64,000 bases of DNA, taken from contig NZ_AP022613.1 of assembly GCF_010730195.1 (NCBI RefSeq), positions 248,001 to 312,000 of the forward strand. Reading direction: 5' to 3'. The stretch is from Mycobacterium conspicuum (GTDB lineage Bacteria > Actinomycetota > Actinomycetes > Mycobacteriales > Mycobacteriaceae). This document shows, one piece after another, positions 24,640-33,237 of this stretch (position 1 is its first letter; every line of letters begins with the position of its first letter). A program made the position numbers and the translations under genes. The notes beneath the pieces were generated by a model that was given only the letters and a program-made list of their open reading frames with translations, was not told the origin of the DNA and made no database searches.

Positions 24640-25257
24640 TCACGGCCACCCGGAGGCGGTGTTGTTCCGGTAGTTCGCGTTGAGCGCGTCGCAGAAGTCG
24701 GATTTCGTGCCGGCCAGCAGCACTACGTAGTCGCCGCCCTTGTTGTTGAAGGTCTGCGGGGGATAGGTCCAGCCGTTGTTGCACATCGACGTGGTGCTGC
24801 CCGCCGAAGGCCTGCGCCAGTTGGACATCTCGCAAGCTTTCATTGCCGCGGTGTCCGGATACGCGCTTTTGGCGATGACCAGCATGGCGCCGCCCCACTG
24901 CCCGTCGTTGCGGCGGTAGGCGCGGGCCCCGAAGCCCGCGTTGTTCTGCTGACAGCTCAATGCGCGCTGCAACGCCATGAAGGGGCCCGCCAGGTCGCGG
25001 TTGGTGACATTGGCTGCGGCCGCGATGAATTGAGCCGCATCGGAGCCGTCGACCTCTTGAACTCCTGCGTCGTTGAGGCTTTTGAGTTGCTGCGACATCT
25101 GCGAGGAGGGTCCGGTGACTCCGATGGTGGGTCCGCTGCCGGTCGACGCCATCGGCGGCAGCGTGACGGGATCGGCGTGCGCTGAGGTTGTCGCGGCGGC
25201 CAAGGCCAGGCCACCCGCGGCGATGCCCACTGCAACCCGATGCGCGATAAATCCCAT
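24640..25257 (-). CDS. Secreted protein of unknown function
   Basis: A 205-residue protein with a classical signal peptide ending ATTSAHA|DP. The mature part is ~180 residues with four Cys (LSCQQN, KACEMS, SMCNNG, DFCDAL), probably two disulfides in the periplasm or outside. The segment DGQWGGAMLVIAKSAY and the WTYPPQTFNNKGGDYVVLLAGTKSDFCDALNA ending resemble small mycobacterial secreted proteins, but I cannot name a family. It shares the general style of the 49008-49586 protein (small, secreted, conserved Cys, Trp near the C-terminus). Confidence 0.75.
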   Translation of the reverse strand: MGFIAHRVAVGIAAGGLALAAATTSAHADPVTLPPMASTGSGPTIGVTGPSSQMSQQLKSLNDAGVQEVDGSDAAQFIAAAANVTNRDLAGPFMALQRALSCQQNNAGFGARAYRRNDGQWGGAMLVIAKSAYPDTAAMKACEMSNWRRPSAGSTTSMCNNGWTYPPQTFNNKGGDYVVLLAGTKSDFCDALNANYRNNTASGWP

Positions 25258-25275
25258 GGCTAGCTCCTAGTTTCG

Positions 25276-26460
25276 TCAGCGGAAGGCGTCGCTGCCGGTG
25301 AACGCCTGACCCAGCACGAGCTGATGCATCTCGGGTGTGCCCTCGTACGTCAGCACCGATTCCAGGTTGACCATGTGCCGGATGACCGGGTACTCCAGCG
25401 ATATCCCGTTGCCGCCCAATATCGTTCGAGCCGTCCGGCAGATCTTGATCGCCTCACGGGTGTTGTTCAGCTTGCCGAAGCTTACCTGCTCGGGGCGCAG
25501 CCCGCCGCTGTCCTTGAGGCGGCCCAGGTGCAGCGAGAGCAGCTGGCCCTTGTGCAATTCGATAGCCATGTCAACGAGTTTCGCCTGGGTCAGCTGGAAT
25601 CCCGCTATGGGACGGCCGAATTGGGTCCGCTGCGTCGCGTAGTCGAGCGCGGCCTGCCACGCCGAGCGTGCGGCGCCCATCGACCCCCAGATGATTCCGT
25701 AGCGCGCTTCCGACAGGCAGGACAACGGCCCGCGCAGGCCGGTGGCCTCCGGCAGCAGCGCGTCGGCCGGCAGCCGCACATCATCGAGCACCAGCTCGCT
25801 GGTGATCGACGCGCGCAGCGACAGCTTGTGGTGAATGGTGTTGGCGGTGAAGCCCGGAGTGTCGGTCGGCACGATAAAGCCGCGAATCCCGTCGTCGGTG
25901 TCCGCCCACACGACCGCAACGTCGGCCACCGAGCCGTTGGTGATCCACATCTTGCGGCCGTTGAGCACCCAGTCCGAGCCATCGCGGCGCGCCCGGGTTT
26001 TCATCGCGGCCGGGTCGGAGCCGACGTCGGGCTCGGTCAGCCCGAAGCACCCGAGCAGTTCGCCCGCGGCCATGCCGGGCAGCCACTGCTGTTTCTGTTC
26101 CTCGGACCCGAAGTTCCAGATGGCGAACATCGCCAGCGAACCCTGCACCGAAACCATCGACCGAATGCCAGAGTCGGCGGCTTCGAGTTCCGTGCAGGCC
26201 AGGCCGTAATGCACGGCCGAGGCGCCGCCGCAGCCGTAGCCGTGCAGGTGCATGCCGAGCAGCCCGAGCTCTCCGAATTGCTTGGCCAGTTGACGGGCCG
26301 GCAGGTCGCCGATCTCGAACCACTCGCCGATGTGGGGGAGGACATGCTCGGCGCAGAACCCCCTGACCGTGTCGCGCACCGCCAGCTCGTCGTCGGACAG
26401 GGACGCGTCCAGGCCGAGCGGGTCGTCTCGGTTGAAAGCGGGCGGTGTCTTGCTGGTCAT
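25276..26460 (-). CDS. fadE7: Acyl-CoA dehydrogenase (FadE7 / glutaryl-CoA dehydrogenase-like)
   Basis: A 394-residue FAD enzyme. The N-terminal helical domain is followed by the FAD/substrate strand FGLTEPDVGSDPAAMKTRARR and GRKMWITNGSVADVAVVWA. The C-terminal domain carries RTQFGRPIAGFQLTQAKLVDMA, ILGGNGISLEYPVIRHMVNLESVLTYEGT, and the catalytic Glu of YEGT. The sequence style is that of glutaryl-CoA dehydrogenases and matches M. tuberculosis FadE7 (Rv0400c) in size and position next to an Rv0401 homologue. It starts 5 nt after the SDR gene stop, so they form an operon. Confidence 0.9.
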   Translation of the reverse strand: MTSKTPPAFNRDDPLGLDASLSDDELAVRDTVRGFCAEHVLPHIGEWFEIGDLPARQLAKQFGELGLLGMHLHGYGCGGASAVHYGLACTELEAADSGIRSMVSVQGSLAMFAIWNFGSEEQKQQWLPGMAAGELLGCFGLTEPDVGSDPAAMKTRARRDGSDWVLNGRKMWITNGSVADVAVVWADTDDGIRGFIVPTDTPGFTANTIHHKLSLRASITSELVLDDVRLPADALLPEATGLRGPLSCLSEARYGIIWGSMGAARSAWQAALDYATQRTQFGRPIAGFQLTQAKLVDMAIELHKGQLLSLHLGRLKDSGGLRPEQVSFGKLNNTREAIKICRTARTILGGNGISLEYPVIRHMVNLESVLTYEGTPEMHQLVLGQAFTGSDAFR

Positions 26461-26465
26461 AAAAT

Positions 26466-27212
26466 TCAGCCTGCCATAGTGAGGCCGCCGCTGACGCTGA
26501 TCACCTGGCCGGTGATGAACGACGCGGCATCGGACGCGAAAAACAGCACCGGCGCGGCGACCTCCTCGGGGCGGGCCAGCCGGCGGAACGGAATCGCTTT
26601 GACCAGAGCCTCTTTCAGCTTCTCGGGTTGGGCGTGAAACAGCGGCGTATCGGTCGGGCCCGGACATACGCAATTGACCGTGATCTGGTGGCGGGCCATC
26701 TCCCGGGCCAGCGATTTGGTCAGCGCGATGACCCCGCCCTTGGCGCCGGCGTAGATGGTTTCGCCCGCGCTGCCCACTCGGCCCGCGTCGCTGGCCAGGT
26801 TGACGATGCGCCCGCCGGCCTGCGCCTCGATCATCCCGGGCAGGAACGCGCGGCAGACATGCACCGGCCCCAGGTAGTTGATGGCCACCACCTTGCTCGC
26901 GAATTCCGGTGTGGCATGAAGGAATTGGTCGGTGCGGTCCCATCCGGCGGCGTTGACGACGACGGACGGCACGCCCAGCTCGGCGTGCGTGCGGTCCCGC
27001 AGCGCCTCGACCAAGGCCGGGTCGGCGACGTCCACCGGCAACGCGGTGATCAGCTCGGGTCGCTCCGCGGCGGTCGCGGCGGCGGCCGCCTCGTCGAGGT
27101 CCGCGGCGACGACCCGGTCACCCTGCGCGGCGAACGCCAGCGCTATTGCCTTGCCAATGCCCGATCCGGCGCCGGTCACCACCGCGAGCCGGCCGTGTGA
27201 AGAGGCATCCAT
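26466..27212 (-). CDS. Short-chain dehydrogenase/reductase
   Basis: A 248-residue classical SDR. TGAGSGIGKAIALAFA is the dinucleotide-binding motif, NAAGWDR stands where NNAG is usual, the catalytic Tyr-Lys is in IYAGAKGG, and the C-terminus is FASDAASFITGQVISVSGGLTMAG. It is probably an NAD(P)H 3-oxoacyl or 3-hydroxyacyl-CoA/ACP oxidoreductase. It is the promoter-proximal gene of a two-gene operon with fadE7, suggesting a shared acyl-CoA catabolic step. The exact substrate is unknown. Confidence 0.88.
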   Translation of the reverse strand: MDASSHGRLAVVTGAGSGIGKAIALAFAAQGDRVVAADLDEAAAAATAAERPELITALPVDVADPALVEALRDRTHAELGVPSVVVNAAGWDRTDQFLHATPEFASKVVAINYLGPVHVCRAFLPGMIEAQAGGRIVNLASDAGRVGSAGETIYAGAKGGVIALTKSLAREMARHQITVNCVCPGPTDTPLFHAQPEKLKEALVKAIPFRRLARPEEVAAPVLFFASDAASFITGQVISVSGGLTMAG

Positions 27213-27271
27213 CGGTGACGAATCTAGGTTCGCGGCGCCGACGGGGTCAAGGATTGCGTAGTCTCACGGAA

Positions 27272-27643
27272 ATGCATAGGCGCTCACCAGCATGGCTGGC
27301 CGCAGACGTGATCGGCGTGCTGGTGTTTTGTGCCGTCGGCGGGCGCAGCCACGCCGAGGGCATCACCGTCACCGGCGTCGCGTCCACGGCATGGCCGTTT
27401 CTCACCGGGACCGTCCTCGGCTGGCTGGCGTCGCGCGGTTGGCGACGGCCCACGGCGGTGGTCCCCACCGGGGTGGTCGTCTGGATCTGCACCGTGGTGG
27501 TCGGCATGCTGCTGCGCAAGGCCAGCTCGGCGGGTGTGGCGGCGAGTTTCGTGGTGGTGGCATCGTCGGTCACCGCGGTGCTGCTGCTCGGCTGGCGAGC
27601 GAGCGTGGGGCTGGCCCTGCGGCGCGTCGGCGGCGGGGGATGA
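27272..27643 (+). CDS. DUF3054 membrane protein (Rv0401-like)
   Basis: A 123-residue protein with four hydrophobic helices (WLAADVIGVLVFCAVG, WPFLTGTVLGWLA, VPTGVVVWICTVVVGML, VAASFVVVASSVTAVLLLGW). This is the DUF3054 pattern, with a conserved RRSPAWLAADV start and GRRSH-like cytoplasmic loop (GGRSHAEG). Length equals M. tuberculosis Rv0401. Function is unknown. It overlaps the methyltransferase gene by ATGA. Confidence 0.88.
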   Translation: MHRRSPAWLAADVIGVLVFCAVGGRSHAEGITVTGVASTAWPFLTGTVLGWLASRGWRRPTAVVPTGVVVWICTVVVGMLLRKASSAGVAASFVVVASSVTAVLLLGWRASVGLALRRVGGGG

Positions 27644-28401
27644 CGTTCGGTGCGGCGGCCAGGGCGGTGGCCACCAACACCGGGCTGATCGACGATCCGT
27701 TCGCCGAGCCCTTGGTGCGTGCCGCGGGAGTGGAGTACTTCACCCAACTCGTCGATAACCAGCGGTACGGGGATGTCACGGACGATCCCGCGGCTACCGC
27801 GCTGATGGACGTCCTGGTGACCCACACCCGGTTCTTGGACCAGTTCCTCGCCGACGCCGGGCGGGCCGGCATCCGCCAGGCGGTGCTCCTGGGGTCCGGC
27901 TTGGATACCCGCCCGTATCGGCTGTGGTGGCCGCCCGGGACGACGGTGTACGAGCTCGATCGGCCGGAAGTCCTCGATTTCAAGGCCGAGGTGCTGCGTG
28001 GTCTGGGCGCGACGCTGTCGGCAAATCGGTGCGCGATCGGCATCGATCTTCGTCAGGACTGGCGTGCGGCGCTGCGGCGGGTCGGTTTCGACGACGCGCA
28101 GCCCACGGTGTGGATCGCCGAGCAAGTGCTGGTGGGGCACCTGCCGCCGGCCGTGCAGAACCGGTTGCTGGACGATGTCACCGCGCTGAGCCCGGCCGGC
28201 AGCCGATTCGCCGCCGATCACCTGACCGGCCCGACCTACCCCGGCGAATACCGCAGCGTTCCCGAATATCTGGCGGCCAACGGCTGGGAAACCGTCGATA
28301 GGGACGTCGTCGACCTGCTCGCCGCCACCGGACCGGGCAGACGGTGGCGCGGCGACCCCGATGATGCGGCCACGCGTTACGTCACCGCGACCCGCGTTTA
28401 A
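27640..28401 (+). CDS. Class I SAM-dependent methyltransferase (mycobacterial leucine carboxyl MT-like family), short form
   Basis: A 253-residue member of the large mycobacterial putative SAM methyltransferase family: LIDDPFAEPLVRAAGVEYF, QAVLLGSGLDTRPYRLWWPPGTTVYELDRPEVLDFK (SAM-binding strand and acidic loop), WIAEQVLVGHLPPAVQNRLLDDVTALSPAGS. Family members are usually ~300 residues. This one lacks the usual ~20-residue N-terminal lead and has a shortened C-terminal half. The ATG at 27640 overlaps the DUF3054 stop, which may have fixed the shorter start. The substrate is unknown. Confidence 0.82.
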   Translation: MTFGAAARAVATNTGLIDDPFAEPLVRAAGVEYFTQLVDNQRYGDVTDDPAATALMDVLVTHTRFLDQFLADAGRAGIRQAVLLGSGLDTRPYRLWWPPGTTVYELDRPEVLDFKAEVLRGLGATLSANRCAIGIDLRQDWRAALRRVGFDDAQPTVWIAEQVLVGHLPPAVQNRLLDDVTALSPAGSRFAADHLTGPTYPGEYRSVPEYLAANGWETVDRDVVDLLAATGPGRRWRGDPDDAATRYVTATRV

Positions 28402-28458
28402 TTCCGCCGGGAATTCAATTGGAATGCTTTCGGCCGACGCACGTTAGAAAGTTAGGTG

Positions 28459-28944
28459 ATGACCGCCCCTCAACTGCAGTTTGTGCCCGCCACGCTGGAC
28501 GATGCGCTGGCGCAGCCACTGCTGGACGAGCTGGCCGTCGAGTACGCCGAGCGCTACGGCAGCACGCCGCCGACCATACTGGCCTGGTTGAAGAAGGGCC
28601 CTGTTGACGAATTCACACCACCCGACGGCGGCATGTTGATCGGGCTGTTGGACGGGCGGCCGGTTACGGGCGGCGGATTCGTGCGACGCGACGCAGAGAC
28701 GGCCGAAGTGAAGCGGGTCTGGACCGATCGTGCCCATCGCCGCCGCGGCTTCGCCATGGCGTTGCTGGCCGAGCTGGAGGCCCGGATCGCGGCCGGCGGC
28801 TATCAGAAGGTGTATCTGGTGACCGGCCATCGCCAGCCCGAGGCCGAAGAGCTCTATCAGGCGACCGGGTACACCCGGCTGCCCGAGCCGCTGCCCACCT
28901 CGGGCCTGGTTCTCCCGATCGCGTTCGAAAAGTGGTTGGCATGA
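28459..28944 (+). CDS. GNAT-family N-acetyltransferase
   Basis: A 161-residue acetyl-CoA-dependent transferase. KRVWTDRAHRRRGFAMALLAELEARI contains the acetyl-CoA pyrophosphate loop (R-x-x-G-x-A type), followed by YLVTGHRQPEAEELYQATGYTRLP, the usual C-terminal strand and helix. ATG 28459 is taken; the ribosome site is weak. It overlaps the next gene by ATGA and is the first of four tightly coupled genes with three flavin-dependent monooxygenases. By analogy to the Bacillus S-(2-succino)cysteine operons, it may N-acetylate a modified amino acid. Confidence 0.85.
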   Translation: MTAPQLQFVPATLDDALAQPLLDELAVEYAERYGSTPPTILAWLKKGPVDEFTPPDGGMLIGLLDGRPVTGGGFVRRDAETAEVKRVWTDRAHRRRGFAMALLAELEARIAAGGYQKVYLVTGHRQPEAEELYQATGYTRLPEPLPTSGLVLPIAFEKWLA

Positions 28945-30014
28945 CGGCTCCGTTGCATCTGGCCGTCGCGCTGGACGGGTACGGCTGGCATCCCCAGGCG
29001 TGGCGCACGGTCGGCCCCGGCGGCCCGTCGGTGCTCGGCGGTCGCTACTGGGCCGAGCTGGCCCGCACCGCCGAGCGTGGGCTGCTCGACTTCCTCACCA
29101 TCGACGACACCCTGATGCCGCAACCCGGACGCCGCGAGCGGATCGATCCGCGCCGGCTGGCAGGTCGCGGCGACGCGGTGCTCGTCGCGGCGCGGGTGGC
29201 GCCCGCGACCCGGCACATCGGTTTGGTTCCGGTGGCCACCGTGACCCACACCGAGCCGTTTCACATCTCCAAAGCCGTTGCCACCCTTGACTATGTCTCG
29301 CACGGCCGCGCGGGCTGGCAGCCGCGGGTCAGCGTGACGACGCACGAGGCGGCGCTGTTCGGTCGACGGGACGGATCCCAGATTCCCCTCTTCGACGAAG
29401 CCGTCGAATACGTCGACGTGGTACGACGACTGTGGGACAGCTGGGAGGACGACGCGGTGATCCGCGACGTGAGCACCGGGCGCTACATCGACATCGACAA
29501 ACTGCACTACATCGACTTCACCGGAAAGTACTTCTCGGTCAAGGGGCCATCGATCACGCCACGACCGCCACAGGGCCAGCCGGTGGTGGCCGCGCTCGCA
29601 CACGCCGGCCCGGTCTACGAATTCGCCGCGGCCACAGCCGATGTCGTATTCGTCACGCCCACCGACGAGGCATCGCTGCGGGAGATCCTGGCGCAGGTGC
29701 GCGGGCTGAAGGTGTTCGCCGACGTGGTGGTGTCGTTCGGCGGGGATGCCGACTTCCGCTCCGACTGCCTCGTCATCTCCACCAGCGCAACACAATTGGT
29801 GGACATGCTGCTGGAGTGGCAGCGGCTGGGCATCGACGGCGCGCGGCTGCGGCCGGCGATCAACGCCACCGACCTTCCGGTGATCGTCGACGAGGTGGTG
29901 CCAATCCTGCAGCGGGCCGGACGATTCCGCACCGAGTATCGCGATGGCGAGACCTTGCGTGCGCGGCTCGGACTGCCGGTGGCAGTGAATCGCTACACGG
30001 CGGTGAGCCCGTGA
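28941..30014 (+). CDS. LLM-class flavin-dependent monooxygenase (NtaA/SnaA-like)
   Basis: A 357-residue TIM-barrel luciferase-like enzyme. The style is that of FMNH2-dependent NtaA/DszA-type oxygenases: DYVSHGRAGWQPRVSVTTHEAALFG, VEYVDVVRRLWDSWEDDAV, YIDFTGKYFSVKGPSITPRPPQGQPVVAALAHAGPVYEFAA. It is smaller than the usual ~440 residues. It would need reduced flavin from a separate reductase. It starts at ATG overlapping the GNAT stop and ends overlapping the GTG of the next gene. The substrate is unknown. Confidence 0.85.
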   Translation: MTAPLHLAVALDGYGWHPQAWRTVGPGGPSVLGGRYWAELARTAERGLLDFLTIDDTLMPQPGRRERIDPRRLAGRGDAVLVAARVAPATRHIGLVPVATVTHTEPFHISKAVATLDYVSHGRAGWQPRVSVTTHEAALFGRRDGSQIPLFDEAVEYVDVVRRLWDSWEDDAVIRDVSTGRYIDIDKLHYIDFTGKYFSVKGPSITPRPPQGQPVVAALAHAGPVYEFAAATADVVFVTPTDEASLREILAQVRGLKVFADVVVSFGGDADFRSDCLVISTSATQLVDMLLEWQRLGIDGARLRPAINATDLPVIVDEVVPILQRAGRFRTEYRDGETLRARLGLPVAVNRYTAVSP

Positions 30015-31120
30015 TACCGCTCTCGATTTTGGACCTGGCGCCGATCAGCGCCGGCAGCGACGCCGCGACGGCCTTGCGCAACACCATCGACCTGGCGCAG
30101 CACGCCGAGCGCTGGGGCTTCAAGCGGTTCTGGATCGCCGAGCACCACTTCGTCGGTGTTGCCAGCTCGGCGCCTGCGGTGCTGATCGGCCAAATCGCGG
30201 CCGCTACCAACACTATTCGGGTGGGCTCGGCCGCCGTACAGCTGGGCTACACCACGGTTCCGGCGGTGGTCGAGAGTTTCGGCATGCTCGAGGCCTTCCA
30301 CCCCGGCCGCATCGACTTCGGCATCGGCCGCGGGCAGCGCAGCGACACCGGCTTCAAACCGAAGCAAACCAGGCCCCGCACGCCGCGGCAATGGCGCGAG
30401 GTCGACGGTGTGGTGATCCCGTTGCCGTTCGATCTGCGCGGCCTGCTCGACAAGGACCGCGTTCAAGCAACCATGGGCATTCTGCAGCAGCCCGGGGCGG
30501 TGGTGCCCGAGTTCGGCGAGCAACTCGCCGACATCCTCGCGATGTTGGACGGTACCTACGAGGTCAACGGCTTTGATGTGCACGCGGTGCCTGGCGAGCG
30601 ATCCGGACTGACGCCGTGGATCTTCGGCAGCACCAAGGGGCAAAGCGCGCGGCTGGCCGGTGCGCACGGGCTACCGTTCGTCGCGAGCTATCACATCACC
30701 CCGGCGACCGCACTGGAGGCCATCGACGCCTACCGCGAGACATTCGTCCCGTCGGCCACGCTTAAGGAACCCTATGTCGTCGTCTCCGCCGACATCGTCG
30801 TCGCCGACGACAGCGCCACGGCAAAGCATTTGGCCACCGGTTACGGGCAGTGGGTGTATTCCATCCGGACCGGCGTCGGCGCCATGCCCTATCCGGATCC
30901 CGACGATTGTCCACCGCTCACCGAGGAACAGCTGCCCGTGGTAAAGGACAGGCTGGAAACGCAATTCGTCGGTGACCCCGACGAGGTCGCCGAGCTGCTG
31001 TCCGCGTTGCAGCGGCTGACCCGCGCCGACGAACTCGTCGTCACCTCGGTGACTCACCGCCACGAGGACCGGCTGCGTTCCCATCAGCTGATCGCCGAAA
31101 AGTGGGGGATAACCCCTTGA
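30011..31120 (+). CDS. LLM-class monooxygenase, MsnO8/YtmO-type
   Basis: A 369-residue enzyme starting IPLSILDLAPISAGSDAATA, then TIDLAQHAERWGFKRFWIAEHH, the signature of the luciferase family group 1 (MsnO8/YtmO). It continues RIDFGIGRGQRSD and PWIFGSTKGQSARLAGAHGLPFVASYH. In Bacillus the YtmO (CmoO) type enzyme acts in modified-cysteine breakdown. GTG 30011 overlaps the previous stop. The next gene overlaps it by TTGA. Reaction: presumably oxygenative C-S or C-N cleavage with FMNH2 and O2, inferred. Confidence 0.85.
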   Translation: MIPLSILDLAPISAGSDAATALRNTIDLAQHAERWGFKRFWIAEHHFVGVASSAPAVLIGQIAAATNTIRVGSAAVQLGYTTVPAVVESFGMLEAFHPGRIDFGIGRGQRSDTGFKPKQTRPRTPRQWREVDGVVIPLPFDLRGLLDKDRVQATMGILQQPGAVVPEFGEQLADILAMLDGTYEVNGFDVHAVPGERSGLTPWIFGSTKGQSARLAGAHGLPFVASYHITPATALEAIDAYRETFVPSATLKEPYVVVSADIVVADDSATAKHLATGYGQWVYSIRTGVGAMPYPDPDDCPPLTEEQLPVVKDRLETQFVGDPDEVAELLSALQRLTRADELVVTSVTHRHEDRLRSHQLIAEKWGITP

Positions 31121-32439
31121 CCCGCAAGCCCATTCATCTGGCCGCGCACTTCCCGGGCGTCAACAACACCACGGTGTGGACCGATCCCAGCGCCGGCAGC
31201 CAGATTCAGTTCGACTCCTTCGGGCACCTGGCCCGCACGGCCGAGCGCGGGCTCTTCGACTTCTTCTTCCTGGCCGAAGGCCTGCGGTTGCGGGAACACC
31301 GCGGCCGGATCTACGACCTCGATGTGGTGGGCCGGCCGGACACCTTCACCGTGCTGGCCGCGCTGGCGGGCGTCACCGAGCGGATCGGACTGACCGGCAC
31401 CATCAACACCACCTTCAACGAACCCTTCGAGGTGGCAAGGCAATTCGCCACGCTCGACCACCTATCCGACGGCCGGGCCGGATGGAACATCGTGACCTCG
31501 TCGGACGCGTTCACCGGGGCCAACTTTCGGCGCGGCGGGTTTCTCGATCATGCCGACCGGTATTCGCGCGCCGAGGAATTCCTCGCCGTCGCCGAAAAGT
31601 TTTGGGACAGCTGGGAAGCCGGCGCGGTGCTCGCCGATGTCGAAGGCGGAACATACGTCGACCCGGAGCGCATCCACAGCGTGGAGTTTTCCGGCGACCA
31701 GTTCGACGTGCGGGGTTTCGCCACGTTGCCCGCGGGGCCGCAGGGGCACCCGATTCTGTTGCAGGCCGGTGACTCTCCCGAGGGCCGCAATTTCGGCGCC
31801 CGGCACGCCGACGCCCTGTTCACCCTGCACTCGTCGCTCGAAGACGGCCAACGCTACTACGCCGACGTCAAGGGCCGGGCCAAGGCGTTCGGTCGAGATC
31901 CCAACCAGGTCAAGGTCTTTCCGGCCGCGACGTTCGTCCTCGGCGACACCGCCGCCGAGGCGCAGGACAAGGCGCGCCACATCCGCCATCAGCAAGTCAG
32001 CGGCCCGACGGCGATCGCGATGCTGGAACAGGTGTGGGGACGCGACCTGTCGGACCACGACCCGGATGGCCCCCTGCCCGACGTCGACCCGCTCGCCGAC
32101 AGCACCATCACCCAGGGGCGGGTGCGGCACGGCGATCCCGTCGCGGTCGCCAAACGCTGGCGAGAACGCGCCGAGGCCGAGCGGCTATCCATCCGCGAAC
32201 TGATCATCGCGGTCACCAGCCGACAGCAATTCGTCGGCACCGCGGCGCAGATCGCCGACGAGATCGACCGCTACATCCAGGCCGACGCGTGCGACGGGTT
32301 CATCTTGGTGCCGCACCTGACACCGCACGGCCTGGACGAGTTCGTCGATACCGTGGTGCCGCTGTTGCAGGAACGCGGCGCGTTTCGCACCGAGTATGCG
32401 GGTGCGACGCTGCGCGAGAATCTGGGGCTAGCGGGCTAA
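31117..32439 (+). CDS. NtaA/SnaA/DszA-family monooxygenase (YtnJ-like)
   Basis: A 440-residue FMNH2-dependent monooxygenase with full family length. Motifs are HFPGVNNTTVWTDP, GLFDFFFLAEGLRLREH, LDHLSDGRAGWNIVTSSDAFTGANFRRGGF, and AGDSPEGRNFGARHADALFTLHSS. Homologues act on nitrilotriacetate, sulfone or thioether substrates. TTG 31117 overlaps the previous stop and has GTGGGGGAT as a ribosome site. An upstream in-frame GTG (31102) is the alternative. It is the last gene of the four-gene operon and ends at a short tandem duplication shared with the convergent gene. Confidence 0.87.
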   Translation: MTRKPIHLAAHFPGVNNTTVWTDPSAGSQIQFDSFGHLARTAERGLFDFFFLAEGLRLREHRGRIYDLDVVGRPDTFTVLAALAGVTERIGLTGTINTTFNEPFEVARQFATLDHLSDGRAGWNIVTSSDAFTGANFRRGGFLDHADRYSRAEEFLAVAEKFWDSWEAGAVLADVEGGTYVDPERIHSVEFSGDQFDVRGFATLPAGPQGHPILLQAGDSPEGRNFGARHADALFTLHSSLEDGQRYYADVKGRAKAFGRDPNQVKVFPAATFVLGDTAAEAQDKARHIRHQQVSGPTAIAMLEQVWGRDLSDHDPDGPLPDVDPLADSTITQGRVRHGDPVAVAKRWRERAEAERLSIRELIIAVTSRQQFVGTAAQIADEIDRYIQADACDGFILVPHLTPHGLDEFVDTVVPLLQERGAFRTEYAGATLRENLGLAG

Positions 32440-32451
32440 CTAGCGGGCTAA
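32428..32451. repeat. 12-bp tandem duplication spanning two stop codons
   Basis: CTAGCGGGCTAA occurs twice in direct tandem (32428-32439, 32440-32451). The first copy supplies the TAA of the monooxygenase; the second supplies the TAG of the convergent gene. It is a probable slippage duplication that left both genes intact. Confidence 0.8.
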
Positions 32452-33195
32452 CGCCGCTGCCGCGTCGGTCGCCTCGCGGATCGGGCCGCGCCACACGTCG
32501 CCGTGGCCCGGCAGCAGGATTTCGGTTTCCAGCATGGCCAGCGCGTCGAGGCTGCGCAGACAGCTCTGCTGGCTGTGGCTGAACACCTCGGGCAGCAACT
32601 GCGGTCCACGATGCCGCAGCAGCGGATGTCCGGTGATCAGCGCGTCACCGCTGACCAGGACGCCGTCGACCAGATACGAGCAATGTCCGCTGGTGTGCCC
32701 GGGGGTGAAAATCGGCATCGGGTAACCCGGCAGCTCGGCGGACCGTTCGGCGGTCAGCGGCTGGGCCGTCGGAATGCCCTCGCGGACCAGGCCGCCGTTG
32801 CGAACCAGATGCAGGCCCCACACCGCCCAGCGCGGCCGCCAGAGGCGCAGCGCGACATCGACAACCGAGGCCTGCTCGAGGTATTCCCGCTTGGCGTGAC
32901 CCACCTCCTCGGCATGGCAGTACACCGGGGTGCCGTGCTCGTTGGCGAACCAGATCGCCGAACCCAGGTGGTCGACGTGGGCGTGGGTCAGCAGGATGGC
33001 GTGCACGTCGCCGGCGCCGTAGCCGACCTGGCGCAGCGATTCCAGCACGTCCTGGCGGTCGCCGGGATAGCCGGCGTCGATCAGCATCACGCCGGTGTCG
33101 TCGGTGACCAGCACCCAGTTGACCGCGCTGCCCCGCGCGAAGTGCACGTTTTCGGTGACCTGAAAGAGGGTCAGTGACTTCGAGGGGTCTGCCAT
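32440..33195 (-). CDS. Metallo-beta-lactamase-fold hydrolase (Rv0406c-like)
   Basis: A 251-residue MBL-fold protein. The binuclear metal ligands are in LLTHAHVDHLGS (HxHxDH), FTPGHTSGHCS, VSGDALITGH and LLPGHGDVW. It is likely a hydrolase of thioester, lactone or related substrates; glyoxalase-II-like activities are common in the fold. ATG 33195. It diverges from fgd1 across 42 bp, as in M. tuberculosis Rv0406c-Rv0407. Specific substrate is unknown. Confidence 0.9.
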   Translation of the reverse strand: MADPSKSLTLFQVTENVHFARGSAVNWVLVTDDTGVMLIDAGYPGDRQDVLESLRQVGYGAGDVHAILLTHAHVDHLGSAIWFANEHGTPVYCHAEEVGHAKREYLEQASVVDVALRLWRPRWAVWGLHLVRNGGLVREGIPTAQPLTAERSAELPGYPMPIFTPGHTSGHCSYLVDGVLVSGDALITGHPLLRHRGPQLLPEVFSHSQQSCLRSLDALAMLETEILLPGHGDVWRGPIREATDAAAALAR

Positions 33196-33237
33196 GCCGG
33201 AGAGTTTAGGGATCGCCGCGAGGAGTAGAAATAACGC

